A stretch of DNA of 64,000 nucleotides from Maratus speciosus. Taxonomy: Eukaryota; Arthropoda; Arachnida; Araneae; Salticidae. Position numbers and translations under genes: made by a program. The stretch covers positions 19,713,197-19,777,196 of the forward strand of contig OZ010795.1 in the NCBI GenBank assembly GCA_963932465.1, read 5' to 3'. The notes under the pieces are model-generated. The model was not told the DNA's origin. It ran no database searches and worked only from the letters and a program-made list of their open reading frames with translations. Numbering within the stretch: position 1 is the first letter of the stretch; each line of letters opens with the position of its first letter. Positions 22,058 through 33,267 of the stretch are shown piece after piece.

Positions 22058-22898
22058 TAGAGGTCTGCACGGACCGAAATTCCCGGGGCGGCCCGGCCCG
22101 TACAAAAATCAGTGAAAACAGGCCCGGCCCGGTCCGACTCAATTTCTACAAAAACAAATGCTTTTTTTCTCGACATATAATTAATATTCTTTTAATGCAT
22201 ACTACTTACATATTTATGGGAACATTTTACAGTATATTTTAGATTACTACGTGTTCGCAAAGTAGAAAACACACATTAAGGATTACACAGTGTTTTAGTC
22301 ATCGTCTCTATAGACATTTCAAAATTCCACTTTTGAAGCTGTATAATAAAAAGTAGATTTGTGAAAATATTTCTTTCATTTTTAAGGATTTTCTCAAATC
22401 CAAAGGAGCTACATTTCGACACATTTATGAATTCATTTCTTTTCGGAAACGCGTAAGATTGGCAGGTATTCTTATTCAGAAACTATGTAAATGCCGTTTT
22501 TTCATAGATAAAAGCAATATATCTTTCACTGAAAACACTGCCAAAGTTAGCGTTTTGAATCGAATTTCCGGAAGCGATAGCACAGGAAAGGAGAAAAACG
22601 TACAGTCACGTGACAAGAATCTCTGTAAGTAATTTATCAAATATGGAGAAAGCTATTAGTTCCCAAATGCCTTCAATAGTCAGGCCTGTCAATTTTATGC
22701 CTTTATAGATAAAAATGAGTCAGAAAATGTGTCTGAAAGTTTCGCATTTTTGAGCAGTGAATATGAGAACTACTTTAAGGTATATTTCCAAAATACTGTT
22801 AACAGAAGTTCATTATCACTATTAATACTTTTACAAAACATAATGCCTGTCCTACACATTCTCAGATCGATTAAGACCAGTTCCGCCCCGGCACGAGT
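22058..22898 (-). mobile_element. 1.4-kb hAT (GGGCC-type), truncated reverse copy
   Basis: Starts tagaggtctgcacggacc and proceeds as the reverse complement of 17526-18940 through the shared TTAA MITE. It stops at gttccgccccggcacgag, where the distal part is lost. Subterminal ggcccggcccg words are present. Only one end exists, so no TSD can be read. Confidence 0.85.
22386..22774 (+). mobile_element. TTAA MITE nested in truncated hAT
   Basis: TTAA at 22382-22385 and 22775-22778. Ends ggattttctcaaatccaaag and ...gaatatgagaactac. Same nested insertion as at 18019-18415, in opposite orientation because the host hAT is reversed. Confidence 0.82.
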
Positions 22899-24694
22899 CA
22901 GTTTGGATTTGAATGCACCCTTACTTAGATGATTTTTTTCTTCAACCGCTATGTATTTTTAATTTGTTTTTGCTGTAAGAATTGGCCCTATCAAAAACTT
23001 GTCTATATAAATGTTGAAGACAATATTAAGAAGGTATATGATAAATTCATGGAGATTTTATATCTTGTGAATTGACGGAGTTAGGAAAATGATTCTTCTT
23101 CAACCCCCCTTTTTTGTTTTCGTTTTTATTTTTATTTTATTTTATTTTATTTATTTATTTATTTATTTTTTTTTTTGGGGGGGGGGAAGGGGGGGGGTAC
23201 GAATTGGTCCTATCAAAAACTTGTGAATATAAAAGTGTTAGATAATATTAAGGAGATGTATAATAAAATTAATTGGATTTGATATCTTGAGAGTTGACGA
23301 AGTAAGGAACTTTTTCATAAAAACCCTATTTTTTGCACCCCTTGAGCCTATTTTTAATTTTATCAAAAATCTGTAATGCATGAATTTTTGGCACTATTTT
23401 TAAAAGTAATAAAAACTTTAAACTGATTTGATATGTATAAAAATTAAGAAGTTATGGGTTTTTTTTTCGGTTTTCAAAAAAACCCCTCGCTATTTCCATC
23501 CCCTATGTCCGATTTTGCCCATTAACAAACTTGACTGAGATTTTATGTCCCTTGATTTTATGTATCAGTTTGGAAGAGATTTGTGCAGAATTGCGGAAGT
23601 TATCGTGTCCAGAAGAAAGTGATAACACAATTGCTTCGGGAAATTCCGTTCAAAATGCCCACTTTGACATCATTTTTTGAAATATATTCTGCTTCTATAA
23701 AAAAATCGATCACTGCGGTACATTATATAGTTTCTGAATAAGCGAATATACCAATTAAATGCGTTTGAGAGCAAAAACGAATTTAAAAATGAGTCAGAAA
23801 ATAAGCAGTTTGGATTTGAGTGCATCCTTAATGCAATGATTTTTCCAACACAATCCGCTTCGGGAAATTCGGTTCGAAATGCCCACTTTAACAGCATTTT
23901 CTTAAATATATTCTGCCTCTATCAAAAAATCGACCATTACGGTACATTGTAAGAAAACGTACCAATTGGAAGCCTTTGAGAGCAAAAATGAATTATAAAA
24001 TGAGTCAGAAAATAAGAAAATTTGGATTTGAATACTTTTGATACTTAGATGATTTTTTTCTTCAACCGCTATGTATTTTTAATTTGTTTTTGCTCTAAGA
24101 ATTGGTCCTATCCAAAACTTGTCTATATAGATGTTGTAGACAATATTAAGAAGATATATGATAAATTCATGGGGATTTTATATCTTTCGAATTGACGGAG
24201 TTATGGATTTTTTACTTCTTCAAACCCACTTTTTGTTTTCGTTTTTAATTTTTTTTTTTTTTTTCGGTACGAATAGGTCCTATCAAATACTTGTGAATAT
24301 AAAAGTTGTAGATAATATTAAGGAGATTTATAATAAAATTAATTTGAATTGATATCTTGAGAATTGACGAAGTTGTGAATTTTTTTCTCCCAAAAACCCT
24401 ATTTTTTGCGCCCCTTGAGCCCATTTTTAACTTTATCAAAAATCTGTGATGCATAAAATTTTGGCCCTATTTTTAGAAGTAATAAAAACTTTAATCTGAT
24501 TTGATATGTACAAAAATTAAGAAGTTATGTTGGGGGCGTCTTCGGTTATCACAAAACCCCTCCCTATTTCCATCCCCTTGGTCCGATTTTGCCCATTAAC
24601 GAACTTGGCCGAGATTTTATGCGCATTGATTTTATGTATCAGTTTAGAAGAGATTGGTGCAGAATTACGAAAGTTATCGTGTCCAGAAGAAAGT
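22899..24694 (+). repeat. 1.12-kb tandem segmental duplication
   Basis: The sequence starting gatgatttttttcttcaacc at 22928 repeats from 24048 (offset 1,120 bp) with parallel order: attggccctatcaaaaactt, ttgacggagtta, poly-T/G, aaaaccctattttttgc and ttatcgtgtccagaagaaag. Copies differ by indels in homopolymers and scattered substitutions. Between them (about 23630-24040) lie two diverged pieces resembling TTAA-430 (gcccactttgac, catttgagagcaaaaa words). Confidence 0.8.
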
Positions 24695-25286
24695 AATATA
24701 TATATATATATATATATATATATCTTTTATTACTAAGAATAATTTTATTAATTAAAGCATAAAAACTGATATTTTTAAACTTACAATTCTTGTGTACAAT
24801 TATAGTTCAATTTTAGTTACTATATGCCATCTTTGATCTTTCCATTAGAATTGATTTGGAGTCTTAAAATCACACGGTCACAATTTAAGCGTTGAATCTG
24901 TATAATCTAAATAAATAGCCACACAGATTATGCAGACTGTCCCCCAAATTAAAGTTTAAAAGATAATTTCCCCCCACGCAGCCATACAACTGTGACAACT
25001 CGTGTTGTTTTTGATATTTTGAAGAATATTTTCTTTCGGAAATATTTATGCATTTGACCCTTTACATTCTGAAAGTTGCCTAGCTTTAAGTGTATTTATA
25101 ACTGTCACAAAATATTGTTTCAGAATAGAAATTTTCTCAAGTATTCGGAAATTTTGCTCCATTTTATGGACTTCTAAAACACAGATTAACTTATTTTATT
25201 TCTGTTTGATACTACAACAAACATCTCTTAATTTGAAATATTTCTAAAAATTAAAACAATTTTTGACTACAGTAAATCTAATTTAA
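24695..25286. other. (TA)n tract and AT-rich DNA
   Basis: A (TA)n microsatellite occupies about 24696-24723. Beyond it no coding or repeat structure is recognised up to the TTAA at 25283. Confidence 0.5.
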
Positions 25287-25818
25287 GGGGACTGGGAAAG
25301 CAAAATTCAACCAAAAAATCAATTTTTACTTTCTTATATCATTAAATAGTTTAAACTTTTATCTTTCCAACGATGTGTCACACATGTTTATATATAAAAA
25401 ATAAGTGTTGAAATTATTCATTCTTTCTAAGAGTACTTCACAGCTTAATGGCCATTTAAACCTTTCATTGAATTTTTCTCAAAACTTGGATTTTTCATGT
25501 TTATGTTCCTTTTTTTCAATATCTATTTAACTGAAGAACTCAGATTTTTTTAAATACTTATGTTATATTGTATACACAGGGATTTAAGACTTTGTTGAGA
25601 ATCATTTATTTTAGGCAGTGAAATCTTACCAAAAATGATAATTTAAAAATGACTTTCAGTAAAAAATTAATAATTAATTTTGAGTTTCACTTAGAAAGAA
25701 AAAAAAATACGTAAATCATGTCATTTTAACTACTCTAAAATATCTAGACCTCTATCTTTCACGATTTCTGAGAAAAAGGTACATAAAGTGGGTGAATTTA
25801 ACAACTTTCCCGGTCCCC
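25287..25818 (+). mobile_element. 532-bp TTAA-flanked MITE (family E), copy 1
   Basis: Left ggggactgggaaag and right, inverse ggggaccgggaaag, with TTAA on both sides (25283-25286, 25819-25822). The whole element reappears reversed at 38689-39224. Its right TTAA is shared with the TTAA-430 copy that follows. AT-rich, no frame. Confidence 0.88.
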
Positions 25819-25822
25819 TTAA

Positions 25823-25974
25823 GGCTGTTTGTTATTAAATCCAAAAGAGCAACTTTCTGCCATAAGTTTTAATTTATTTTTTGTTCGAAAATGCATGAAA
25901 CTAGCAGGGGTTGTTCAGAAACTAGGTCATCGAGCTGTTTTTTCCATTTTCCACCATTTTCTAATCACCATTGT
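25823..25974 (+). mobile_element. TTAA-430 MITE, truncated
   Basis: Begins at the shared TTAA with ggctgtttgttattaaatcc and runs to the tgtcatcgagctg-like word and tttccac, where it is replaced by other DNA just before the hAT at 25983. The right two-thirds is gone. Confidence 0.75.
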
Positions 25975-25982
25975 GAGACATA

Positions 25983-26188
25983 CAGACCTGCCAACCTTTG
26001 AAAATGAGAAATCGTAGCACACAAAATTTAAATTAATCTGGAGGTTGGTTGGTTGGTTTTTCGTGTTTCACAGCCATCTTTTGACATTCGTAAAAGGAAT
26101 AATGTTTCCGTCTTTCAACTTAATATAGTAAATTTTTTCCTCTCAAAAATTTTTATACGATTTTTAGAGTTTATTTTCGTTTCGCAGC

Positions 26189-26231
<43 letters not shown>

Positions 26232-27149
26232 CGTAAAAGGAGCCTGGTTCAAATTTTTTTAGCCCAGTGCAGTAAATTTTGACGGAATTCGCGATTTTTT
26301 TCCCACCATCATTTCAGGATATTCAAAATTTTTCCCCACAATCGTGATTCACATTTTCCTATCACAATTCTTTGTTGAAATTGCACTTTTTACCATGAAC
26401 TTTTGACGAAATGCGCATTTTTTACGCGATCCTTTGACAAATTTTATGTTTTTTTACCACGATCTTTTGACTAAATTAGTGTTTTCTTTCTGTGATCTCT
26501 CGGTGAAATTTGCGATTTCTTACTACTCTTTCGATGAAATTTGCATTATCTTACTGATCTTTTGACGAAATTCATATTTTCTTTGCACGATATTTTGACA
26601 AAATTCACGTTTTTACTACGATCCTTTAACGAAATTTATTTTCTTCTGCGACCAATTGACGAAATTAATTTTTTTTTACACGGTCATTTGACGAATATCA
26701 CGATAATTTATCGCAAATCGTGCGATTTTGCACGCTATTTCAAACCTTGCCCCTCAAGGAACCACCTTCAGAATTCTTAAAATTGTTTTAAGGAAAGGAA
26801 TTACTGTACAAATATTTACAAAAACACGTATTTTATGTTAAGGGGGTTTTTTTGCAGCCCAGAATTTTTTTTTTCTCATGAGCATTTTTTAATGTCCGAA
26901 TTTTCGGACTAGTGGCCAATTTTTTTTAACTTTCGGAAATGAATACTTGGAAACTTTGGAACAGAATTCCTGAAAAATATTCTGCGGATAAAAATTGCAA
27001 CTAGATACGGGATAAAAATCGCAACTACAAACAAAAAATGCTTTTGAGTTTTTTGCACAAAAATCGTAGTTTAAGACCATTCGTAGCATCGTAATTTATA
27101 GGTCCAAATCGTAGCAACTACGATTTTTTCGTAGCAGTTGGCAGGTCTG
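25983..27149. mobile_element. Non-autonomous hAT-like element with internal minisatellite
   Basis: 13-bp perfect TIR cagacctgccaac (25983-25995, inverse 27137-27149). Inside each end lies a gaaatcgtagcac-like or tcgtagcaactacg motif. Flanking octamers gagacata and ctaacata share their last five bases, suggestive of a decayed 8-bp TSD. Interior: poly-T of about 40 and the 31-bp array. No transposase. Frames at 26541 and 26889 are array or AT by-products. Confidence 0.7.
26275..26715 (-). repeat. 31-bp minisatellite array (locus C)
   Basis: About fourteen units such as tttttaccacgatcttttga + ctaaattagtg (31 bp), the reverse complement of the 33325 type. The short plus-strand frame at 26541-26780 reads through it, showing the periodic F/L-rich peptide expected. 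Confidence 0.75.
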
Positions 27150-27177
27150 CTAACATAAACTATGTTTGTATGCTTTA

Positions 27178-27824
27178 CAGTAGAAGCTCGATTATCCGAA
27201 GTAAATGGGACATACCCTCTTTCGGAAAACCGAAATTTTCGGATAATCGAGAATACTTCAGTTTTAAGATTAAAGAGAAATAGATGCAATATTTTCTATT
27301 ATGGTAAGAAGTGCTTAATCAAAATAAAGCAATAGCAAAATGGAAACAAGAATAAATTACCTGAATTTTAATTTTTAAATTAAGTACCTGTTACATATAT
27401 CACATGGGTTTGAAAAAATGTTTTGTTTGTCACAGTTTCGATTGCCTTTGCTTTGAAGCTCCATCACGGATTTTTTAAAAATTATTAGTTCACCAGTATC
27501 AGTCTTTATCTGCTGCTCCAGTCATGCCAAACCTTTGATGCAAAACATCCAAAAGCATCAGAATTGCTAATTTGTTCGTTTTCTTCGTTCCATTCCGCAG
27601 TTCAAGTTAGATTCAAAGGTAATTCTAAGTAAGGAGATCGAAAATATTTATATGTATTCGTAGTTCGGAAAGGACCGCTTGCACACAAGGAATATGATAT
27701 AAAAAACTAGCTTTCAAAATGGATTTTGCACACAAGGAATGTGATAGTAAAAGAGCTTTAAAAATGAATTTCGGTTAACCGAGATTTTCGGTTAAAAGAG
27801 TTTCGGATAAAAGAGGTTCTACTG
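27178..27824. mobile_element. Pogo/Tigger-like MITE
   Basis: Left cagtagaagctcgattatcc and right, inverse cagtagaacctcttttatcc. TA on both sides (27176-27177, 27825-27826). Close to the left end a near palindrome (gaaaaccgaaattttcgg, ggataatcgag) is present. This terminus type is characteristic of pogo-like Tc1/mariner elements. 647 bp, no transposase. Confidence 0.85.
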
Positions 27825-27826
27825 TA

Positions 27827-28325
27827 ATTAATAAAATTATAATTATTAGTACTTTGTAAATGCAGAAATTATAAATTCATCAAATTAGTAATTTTATTAG
27901 TTAGTAGCAAACAATAAGGTTATGTACATTAACATTTTGTAATAATTATGTAAAACTATAGTAAATACTACTATACTAATGTTTACTTTAATAAAATTAT
28001 TAACTGCGTTTAATATTAAATTTTGACACTGCTTAAAATTAGTAATTCTTACGCAACTAATTCGTTAATTAAGAAAATAGTATATATTTTTATGTTTTAA
28101 TTACTTAAATAAGAATTAATAATTTATATGCATTGCAAATTGAAAAAAAAATCAACATGATTTAATAATCTCCTGTTTCTTCTAAAGAAAAGAAAAGGGG
28201 AAAAAATCAGGGTACATTCTGACAATTTTAAAAAGGGAGGGTGCTGCGCCCTTAAAAGGGAGCTAAAGGGAACAATAATTAATTATAATTAGATCTAATA
28301 TTTAAATTAACGATAATATTATATT
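27827..28325. other. AT-rich intergenic DNA
   Basis: Extremely AT-rich (many aattatt/ttaatta words), similar in character to 35560-35900. It contains a short ggtgctgcgcccttaaaagg motif near 28240 that could be part of a decayed element. No gene seen. Confidence 0.5.
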
Positions 28326-28948
28326 TAGAGATAGGGATGCTCGACAATTTTTGCAAATTCGAAAAACTGAAATTTCCTTTATAAAATAATGCAGTCACAA
28401 TTTTATAATTGCTACATTCTGAAGACTGTTCTCAAATCCAAAGGGGCAACTTTCTGACATAAGTTTTAATTCATTTTTGTTCGGAAACGCACGATACTAG
28501 CAGGTGTTGTTATTCAGAAACTGTGTCATCGAGCTGGTTTTTTTTCCGTTTTCTTGTAATAGCAATAGATCTTTCAGAAAATACTGTCAAAGTTCGCATT
28601 TTGAACCTAATTTCTGAACGAAAGAAGAAAATCCAGTCAGAGAAGGGAGAAAAAGGCCGTGTCATGTGATCAAATTTGCTTATAACTCGATAGGTAATTT
28701 ATAAAAAAAAAAAAAAAAAACGGAATAAACAGTTCAATACCACGTCTTTTCCATAGTCCAGGCCTGCCAATTTTGTATCTTTACGTTTAAAAATGAGTTC
28801 GTCATTGTGGCAGAAAGTTTTGCGCTTGTTGAAGAGTGCAGTTGAGAACAGCCTTAAAGGATCCTTCATAAATTTTTCATATGTTTTAATATGGCTCTTA
28901 ACAAAATTCTTCCTCTTTCAGAAATTTTTTCAATCTCCTAATTGAATC

Positions 28949-28985
<37 letters not shown>

Positions 28986-29395
28986 TTTCATAATAGCTGA
29001 AATCACCTACAAATCTATTATCTGGCTATATATGTGTACAAAGGACAATCTCAATAATGTCTAAATAAGAACTTAAATATAATGATTTCTCATTCACAAA
29101 ATTCTGATTACATGTTTTACAAATATGTACAAAAGTTCACAATTTCATAAAAACGGGTTAGTGGGGGAAAAAATCCAAGCAAATTCCTGGTAAGATAATC
29201 AAATGCAACTTCACTTATTAAAAATGAAAATTCATGTGCAAAATTATTGAATTATTTCAATAATATACCAATTAGTGAAAATGATTAGAAGGAAAATTTA
29301 ATGTAAAATTTGAAACAGCCATTTATTTTTATTCGCATAGCTGTAATTTTTCACTATTATTTTTTTTAAAAAAATCTCTTCTTAACATGCAGTTA

Positions 29396-29429
<34 letters not shown>

Positions 29430-29928
29430 TTTTTCCTGAATTATAGATTTTTAGAGTTGTCTAACTGTATATATTTTTTTCAATTTATACGAACAAACTT
29501 TGCAAAGAAAATGAAAGTAAATTTCTGTGAAAAATGTAGTTGAAAACAACTTTTAAACATATGGAAAAATCCACCTATTTTAAAATTTTCATTTAAAAAA
29601 AATTACCACTTTCAATATTAAAAATCTATAAGTTAAACTAAAACATAATTTGGGTTTAAACTGAAAAGCTGTAGAAAGACTAAATACACGGGAAATGAAA
29701 ATTATAATTTTAAGGGGGGGGGGGGGGATGTAATATTTTAATATAATACCAATTTTTAAACAATGGAAGATTTGAAAATGATAAAAGATAATAATCCCAG
29801 AACTACTATCATTTGTTCCTTTTAAACTGGCATCCTCAATATATTTGAAAACCAGTACTATGTAGATGGGATGTACAATACAGTTTAAACTTGCTTTCAA
29901 ACTGCAGCGATATTGGTTGGTTGAAACT

Positions 29929-29968
<40 letters not shown>

Positions 29969-30359
29969 TAGCTCTACTGATATAATTAAACAAATGCAGC
30001 TGAAAAATCATTTCATCAGACATGTGATATATTGCAAACAATGGTGTTAAATTAAGCCAGAAATCTATTGTCAAAAATCTGAGGCTGGAAGGATAAACTT
30101 TTAAAAACTGGCTGGCTTTCTCTCTCTCTCTCTTTTTTTTTTTTTTTTTTAATATTCATGTAAAGGGAAAATAATTTTTTAGTGTGCATAAATATTAAAA
30201 ACGTTTATTATTTTATATTTTTTAAGAAAATATAACTTATTTTTGAGAAAGGTTTATCAGAAATCATTTTTTCCAAAATATCCAATTTTTCCTGAAAAAA
30301 AACTGAAAAAAACCGGTTTTTTCCATCGCTTCAAAATTTCCGGAAAATTTACATCTCTA
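28326..30359. mobile_element. 2.0-kb hAT-like element (family F), copy 1
   Basis: Left tagagatagggatgctcg and right, inverse tagagatgtaaattttcc. Flanking octamers attatatt and attatata agree at 7 of 8. It is collinear with the outer parts of 40174-46303 (cataatagctgaaatcacc, aaagtctaaataa, tttccggaaaatttacat). It contains a TTAA-430 copy absent from the other F copy, plus long A and T tracts. Minus frame 29589-29900 overlaps poly-C and has no recognisable domain. Confidence 0.75.
28424..28853 (+). mobile_element. TTAA-430 MITE, near-complete
   Basis: 430 bp from gactgttctcaaatccaaag to cagttgagaacagcc, with right TTAA intact (28854-28857) and the left mutated to TGAA (28420-28423). A clear reference copy for the family: both TIRs, central poly-T, and the gtcatgtgatcaaatttgct word. 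Confidence 0.9.
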
Positions 30360-30531
30360 ATTATATATATTATTAAGCTTAAGTATTCAATTAATTAAAT
30401 TAATAAACGTATTACTCATATTATTATTTATAATTTATTAAAAATTTTAATTAATTAGTTATTAATATCAATTGATAATTACATAGTATTATTGAATTAT
30501 ACACAAATTTAAGTGTAAGTACGTAAATCAG

Positions 30532-30824
30532 GATCCAAGAAAACTGGATCCATTATCAGGTGTATTTATGAAATACATTTCACCAAAGCGTATGGAGCAT
30601 TGCAATATTATATAGCAATGACAAACAGAAAGTTAAAAAAAAGTATCAATGGATATATAACTGATACCAAATACAAGAGGGGAACTACAGCTTTAGTCAG
30701 ACTGCATAACAAAGAGCCTTTACAGATTGATTTTAAAAATAGTAGAATTATTTATCCATCCAGATTTTATCTACCATCCATTAGGCAAGACTCAATAGAA
30801 TATGCGCAGTTAGATTATATTTAA
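30532..30824 (+). CDS. Possible terminal exon of an unidentified gene
   Basis: An open frame continues upstream of the nominal start to an AG at 30530-30531 and ends at TAA 30822-30824, about 97 codons. The peptide has ordinary protein composition (CIYEIHFTKAYGALQYYIAM, then TKYKRGTTALVRLHNKEPLQ, IDFKNSRIIYPSRFYLPS) and ends IEYAQLDYI, a tyrosine motif like those in signalling-protein tails. Unlike other frames here it does not overlap any repeat I recognised and uses mixed codons. The acceptor has a poor pyrimidine tract and no partner exons are visible. It could be a true last exon, a retropseudogene piece or chance. No function is assigned. Confidence 0.45.
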
Positions 30825-31052
30825 TGGTTCAGCCTGCATGGAGTTGCGTTGAGTTTGGAACAAGATACTTAATAAGTTTTTATTAAAGCATCAGCTTTCA
30901 TTATACCTGTGATCAAAAATCTCGTTATTTTTATATATCATTTTGTTGTTAATTTTTTTAATTTTTCGGGTTTATGTATCAATATTGATCTTGAAAAAGT
31001 CACCGCTTGTGCATTTTATGAAACATCTAAATATGTTTATTAAATGTATTTA
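30825..31052. other. Sequence downstream of exon candidate
   Basis: Holds further stops and a tttttattaaag stretch but no clear AATAAA poly(A) signal close to the frame's end. Nothing else recognised. Confidence 0.35.
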
Positions 31053-31266
31053 CAGTGGCGCATCCAGGATTACGCTTCGGAGGGGGCTAGCATATTTTAG
31101 AGGCGTATATGTGTCCAGATCTGGCAAGGTTCGCTGCCGAGCTCTGTCTTTCTTTCATTTTGATTTGATGGAATGTGCCGGATCAGGTCCTGACTTACAT
31201 TTTTTCTGCTGACTTGAACAGAGTCGTAACCAGCCAGAGAAAGTTCTGGAAAGTTTGGATGGGGTT

Positions 31267-32578
31267 TAGAGACCTGCATCGTTTCGGGTTACCCGCTTTT
31301 ACCCGAACCCGACCCGACCCGCGGTTCGGGTCGGGTCGGGTTGGCGCTATATTTTCCCGTTGCGGGTTGGGTCGGATCGGGGTGACTTTAAATTTGTTTG
31401 GTGCGGGTCGGGTTGGCTTTCATTGTTTCGGGTTCGGGTCGGTTTCGGTTTGGCTTTTTTACTCTTGCGGTTCGGGTTCGGGTTGACCCGCTTTTTTCAA
31501 AGAATGTGGAAAATATTTTTCCCCGTTAAAAGCCTATATAAACCACAGATCAAAGTTTCACAAAAGCAAAATGTGTGCCTGCCTGTTTTGTCTTTAGTCA
31601 TCCTTTCACACCAATCTTCGAAATAACAAACTGCATTATATTTTTATCGTATTTTAAAAATACAATAAGCAGCAAAACGCTAAATGGTCTAATGTATCAA
31701 GTGAATAATTTAATTGTGGGGATACGCGATGCACTATGTTAGACGGGAAAATTTTCAAAATAATAACTGCTGATAAAGTAAAGGCAGATGACCACTTGTT
31801 TAGAACAAGGTGTATCATTATAAGAGGAACTTTTGAAACCGCAATTAATTTTAAAGCATATTTAAAGATTAGATTCTTTGTTTTATACCATTTAGAGTCC
31901 GGTTCGGGTCATAGGTTTTACTATAGTTGAATATTAAAGAATATAGATTTGTTCATTCTTCTATGTAAAACATAAAAATGGTATTAGAGAATTAAGAGGC
32001 CTGCACGGGCCGAAATTTCCACACCCGCCCCGCCCCGTCCCGTGTAAAACTTAAAAGTTCGGCCCTAGCCCGGCACGGCCCGTTTATAATTTTATCGGCT
32101 TAGTCTAAATATTTATACCGGGCTGGTAGACCGGCTTAATTGTAGCTATCGGCCTGGCCCTTTTATTATGTTTATCAGACCGCTGATAAATGGAATGAAA
32201 ACTGTCCTAATAAAGCAGCCTGGCCAGTTTGAAATTTTGCCGCCTCGCCGCGGCCCGCGGGCCGGACCGGTGCAGACCTCGATTAGAGATACAATTGCAG
32301 ATTATTTTTCATAACGGTGTTAAAACATGATTTGCTTTCCTTACATTGCGGGTTCGGGTCAGGTTGCGGGTTGAAATATTGCGGGTTCGGGTCGGGTGCA
32401 GGTTGATATATTTCGGGTTCGGGTCGGGTTGCGGGTTGCCTGAAATTATTTTTGCGGGTTCGGGTCGGGTTGCGGTTTGCCGAAAATTGTTTTTGCGGGT
32501 TCGGGTCGGGTTGCGGGTTGAGTTAAAATGGAATTTGCGGGTTCGGGTCGGGTAAGACCCGACCCGCGCAGAACTCTT
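31267..32578 (-). mobile_element. 1.3-kb hAT (GGGTC-type) with exact 8-bp TSD
   Basis: Octamer atggggtt flanks both sides exactly (31259-31266, 32579-32586). Ends tagagacctgcatcg... and ...gcgcagaactctt. Subterminal arrays of gcgggttcgggtcgggttgc repeat at 33-42 bp spacing on the right (32345-32565) and as cgggtcgggttgg on the left (31310-31490). It is a reverse copy of the outer hAT at 60174-62882. A small GGGCC-type hAT is nested inside. The short R/V/G-rich frames here (for example 32346-32555) are translations of the arrays. Confidence 0.93.
31993..32282 (-). mobile_element. Small GGGCC-type hAT nested in the GGGTC-type hAT
   Basis: Begins taagaggcctgcacgggcc and ends ggaccggtgcagacctcga. 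It corresponds in reverse, and at the same position of the host, to 60431-60754. Flanks tagagaat and ttagagat reflect a decayed duplication. Shared position in two host copies means it inserted before the host was copied. Confidence 0.8.
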
Positions 32579-33028
32579 ATGGGGTTAATTCTGAATACTT
32601 TTAACACATTAAATAATGAAATACCGTACTAAAATATATCTTAGTTTTTGCGATTTTTTGGTGTGTCTCTGTTTTTGGATAATTTTAAAGAGTGTTTGCA
32701 ATCAAACGATTTAAAGTTTTATTATTAAATTATTAAAATATTATGAAGGTTAAACTGAGCAAGAGGTTACACACAGGTCACAGGGTCTTAAATTTTTAAG
32801 TAAGTAAATTTTAAGCATGCTAATATTTCAAATTTCATAATAAAATTTCTAAAAGAGAAAAAATTGTGCGACAAAATTAATATCTTTTCAAAAATTCCGC
32901 TTTTTTAAGAGCCGATTAAAAAAAGTAATAATAATAATATTCCTTCATATTAAAAAAAAAAAATTAATTATCTAGTTTAGTCTGGGAGGAGCTTCACCCC
33001 CCTTAGCTCCCCCGTGGGCGCGCCAGGC

Positions 33029-33259
33029 TATTTGTAAGACGTTTAATGTACTTTTCCCCTTTTATCATGTCATAAACTTTTGTTTAATGATAAGCGATTT
33101 TCTTACATAATTTTACAGTAATTAAATAATTAATAAACACTGCAAGTAATTAGTTTCTTTAGTTAGCAGCATAAATTTAAAAAAAACTAACAGATATCAT
33201 TTGCAGCTCATTTTGCATTTGTATTCAGAAAAATTGTTGTTAATCACCAAAATCTTACC
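33029..33259. other. AT-rich intergenic DNA
   Basis: Short stretch between elements; no feature recognised. Confidence 0.4.
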
Positions 33260-33267
33260 ACTTAATG

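Larger units (their letters stand above)
31053..33028. mobile_element. Candidate outer element around a nested hAT
   Basis: Starts cagtggcgcatccagg and ends ctcccccgtgggcgcgccaggc; the tggcgc core is shared in inverse. Flanks tattta and tatttg are similar. Poly-G or C-rich subterminal words appear at both ends. Its interior is mostly the hAT at 31267-32578. Termini are imperfect, so this call is tentative. Confidence 0.35.

Noticed and set aside
31097..32555. Frames rich in R, V, G and F (for example 31175-31486, 31360-31626, 32346-32555)
   Set aside because: They read the cgggtcgggttgc arrays of a hAT end; the same occurs at 62690-62893 and 60076-60300.
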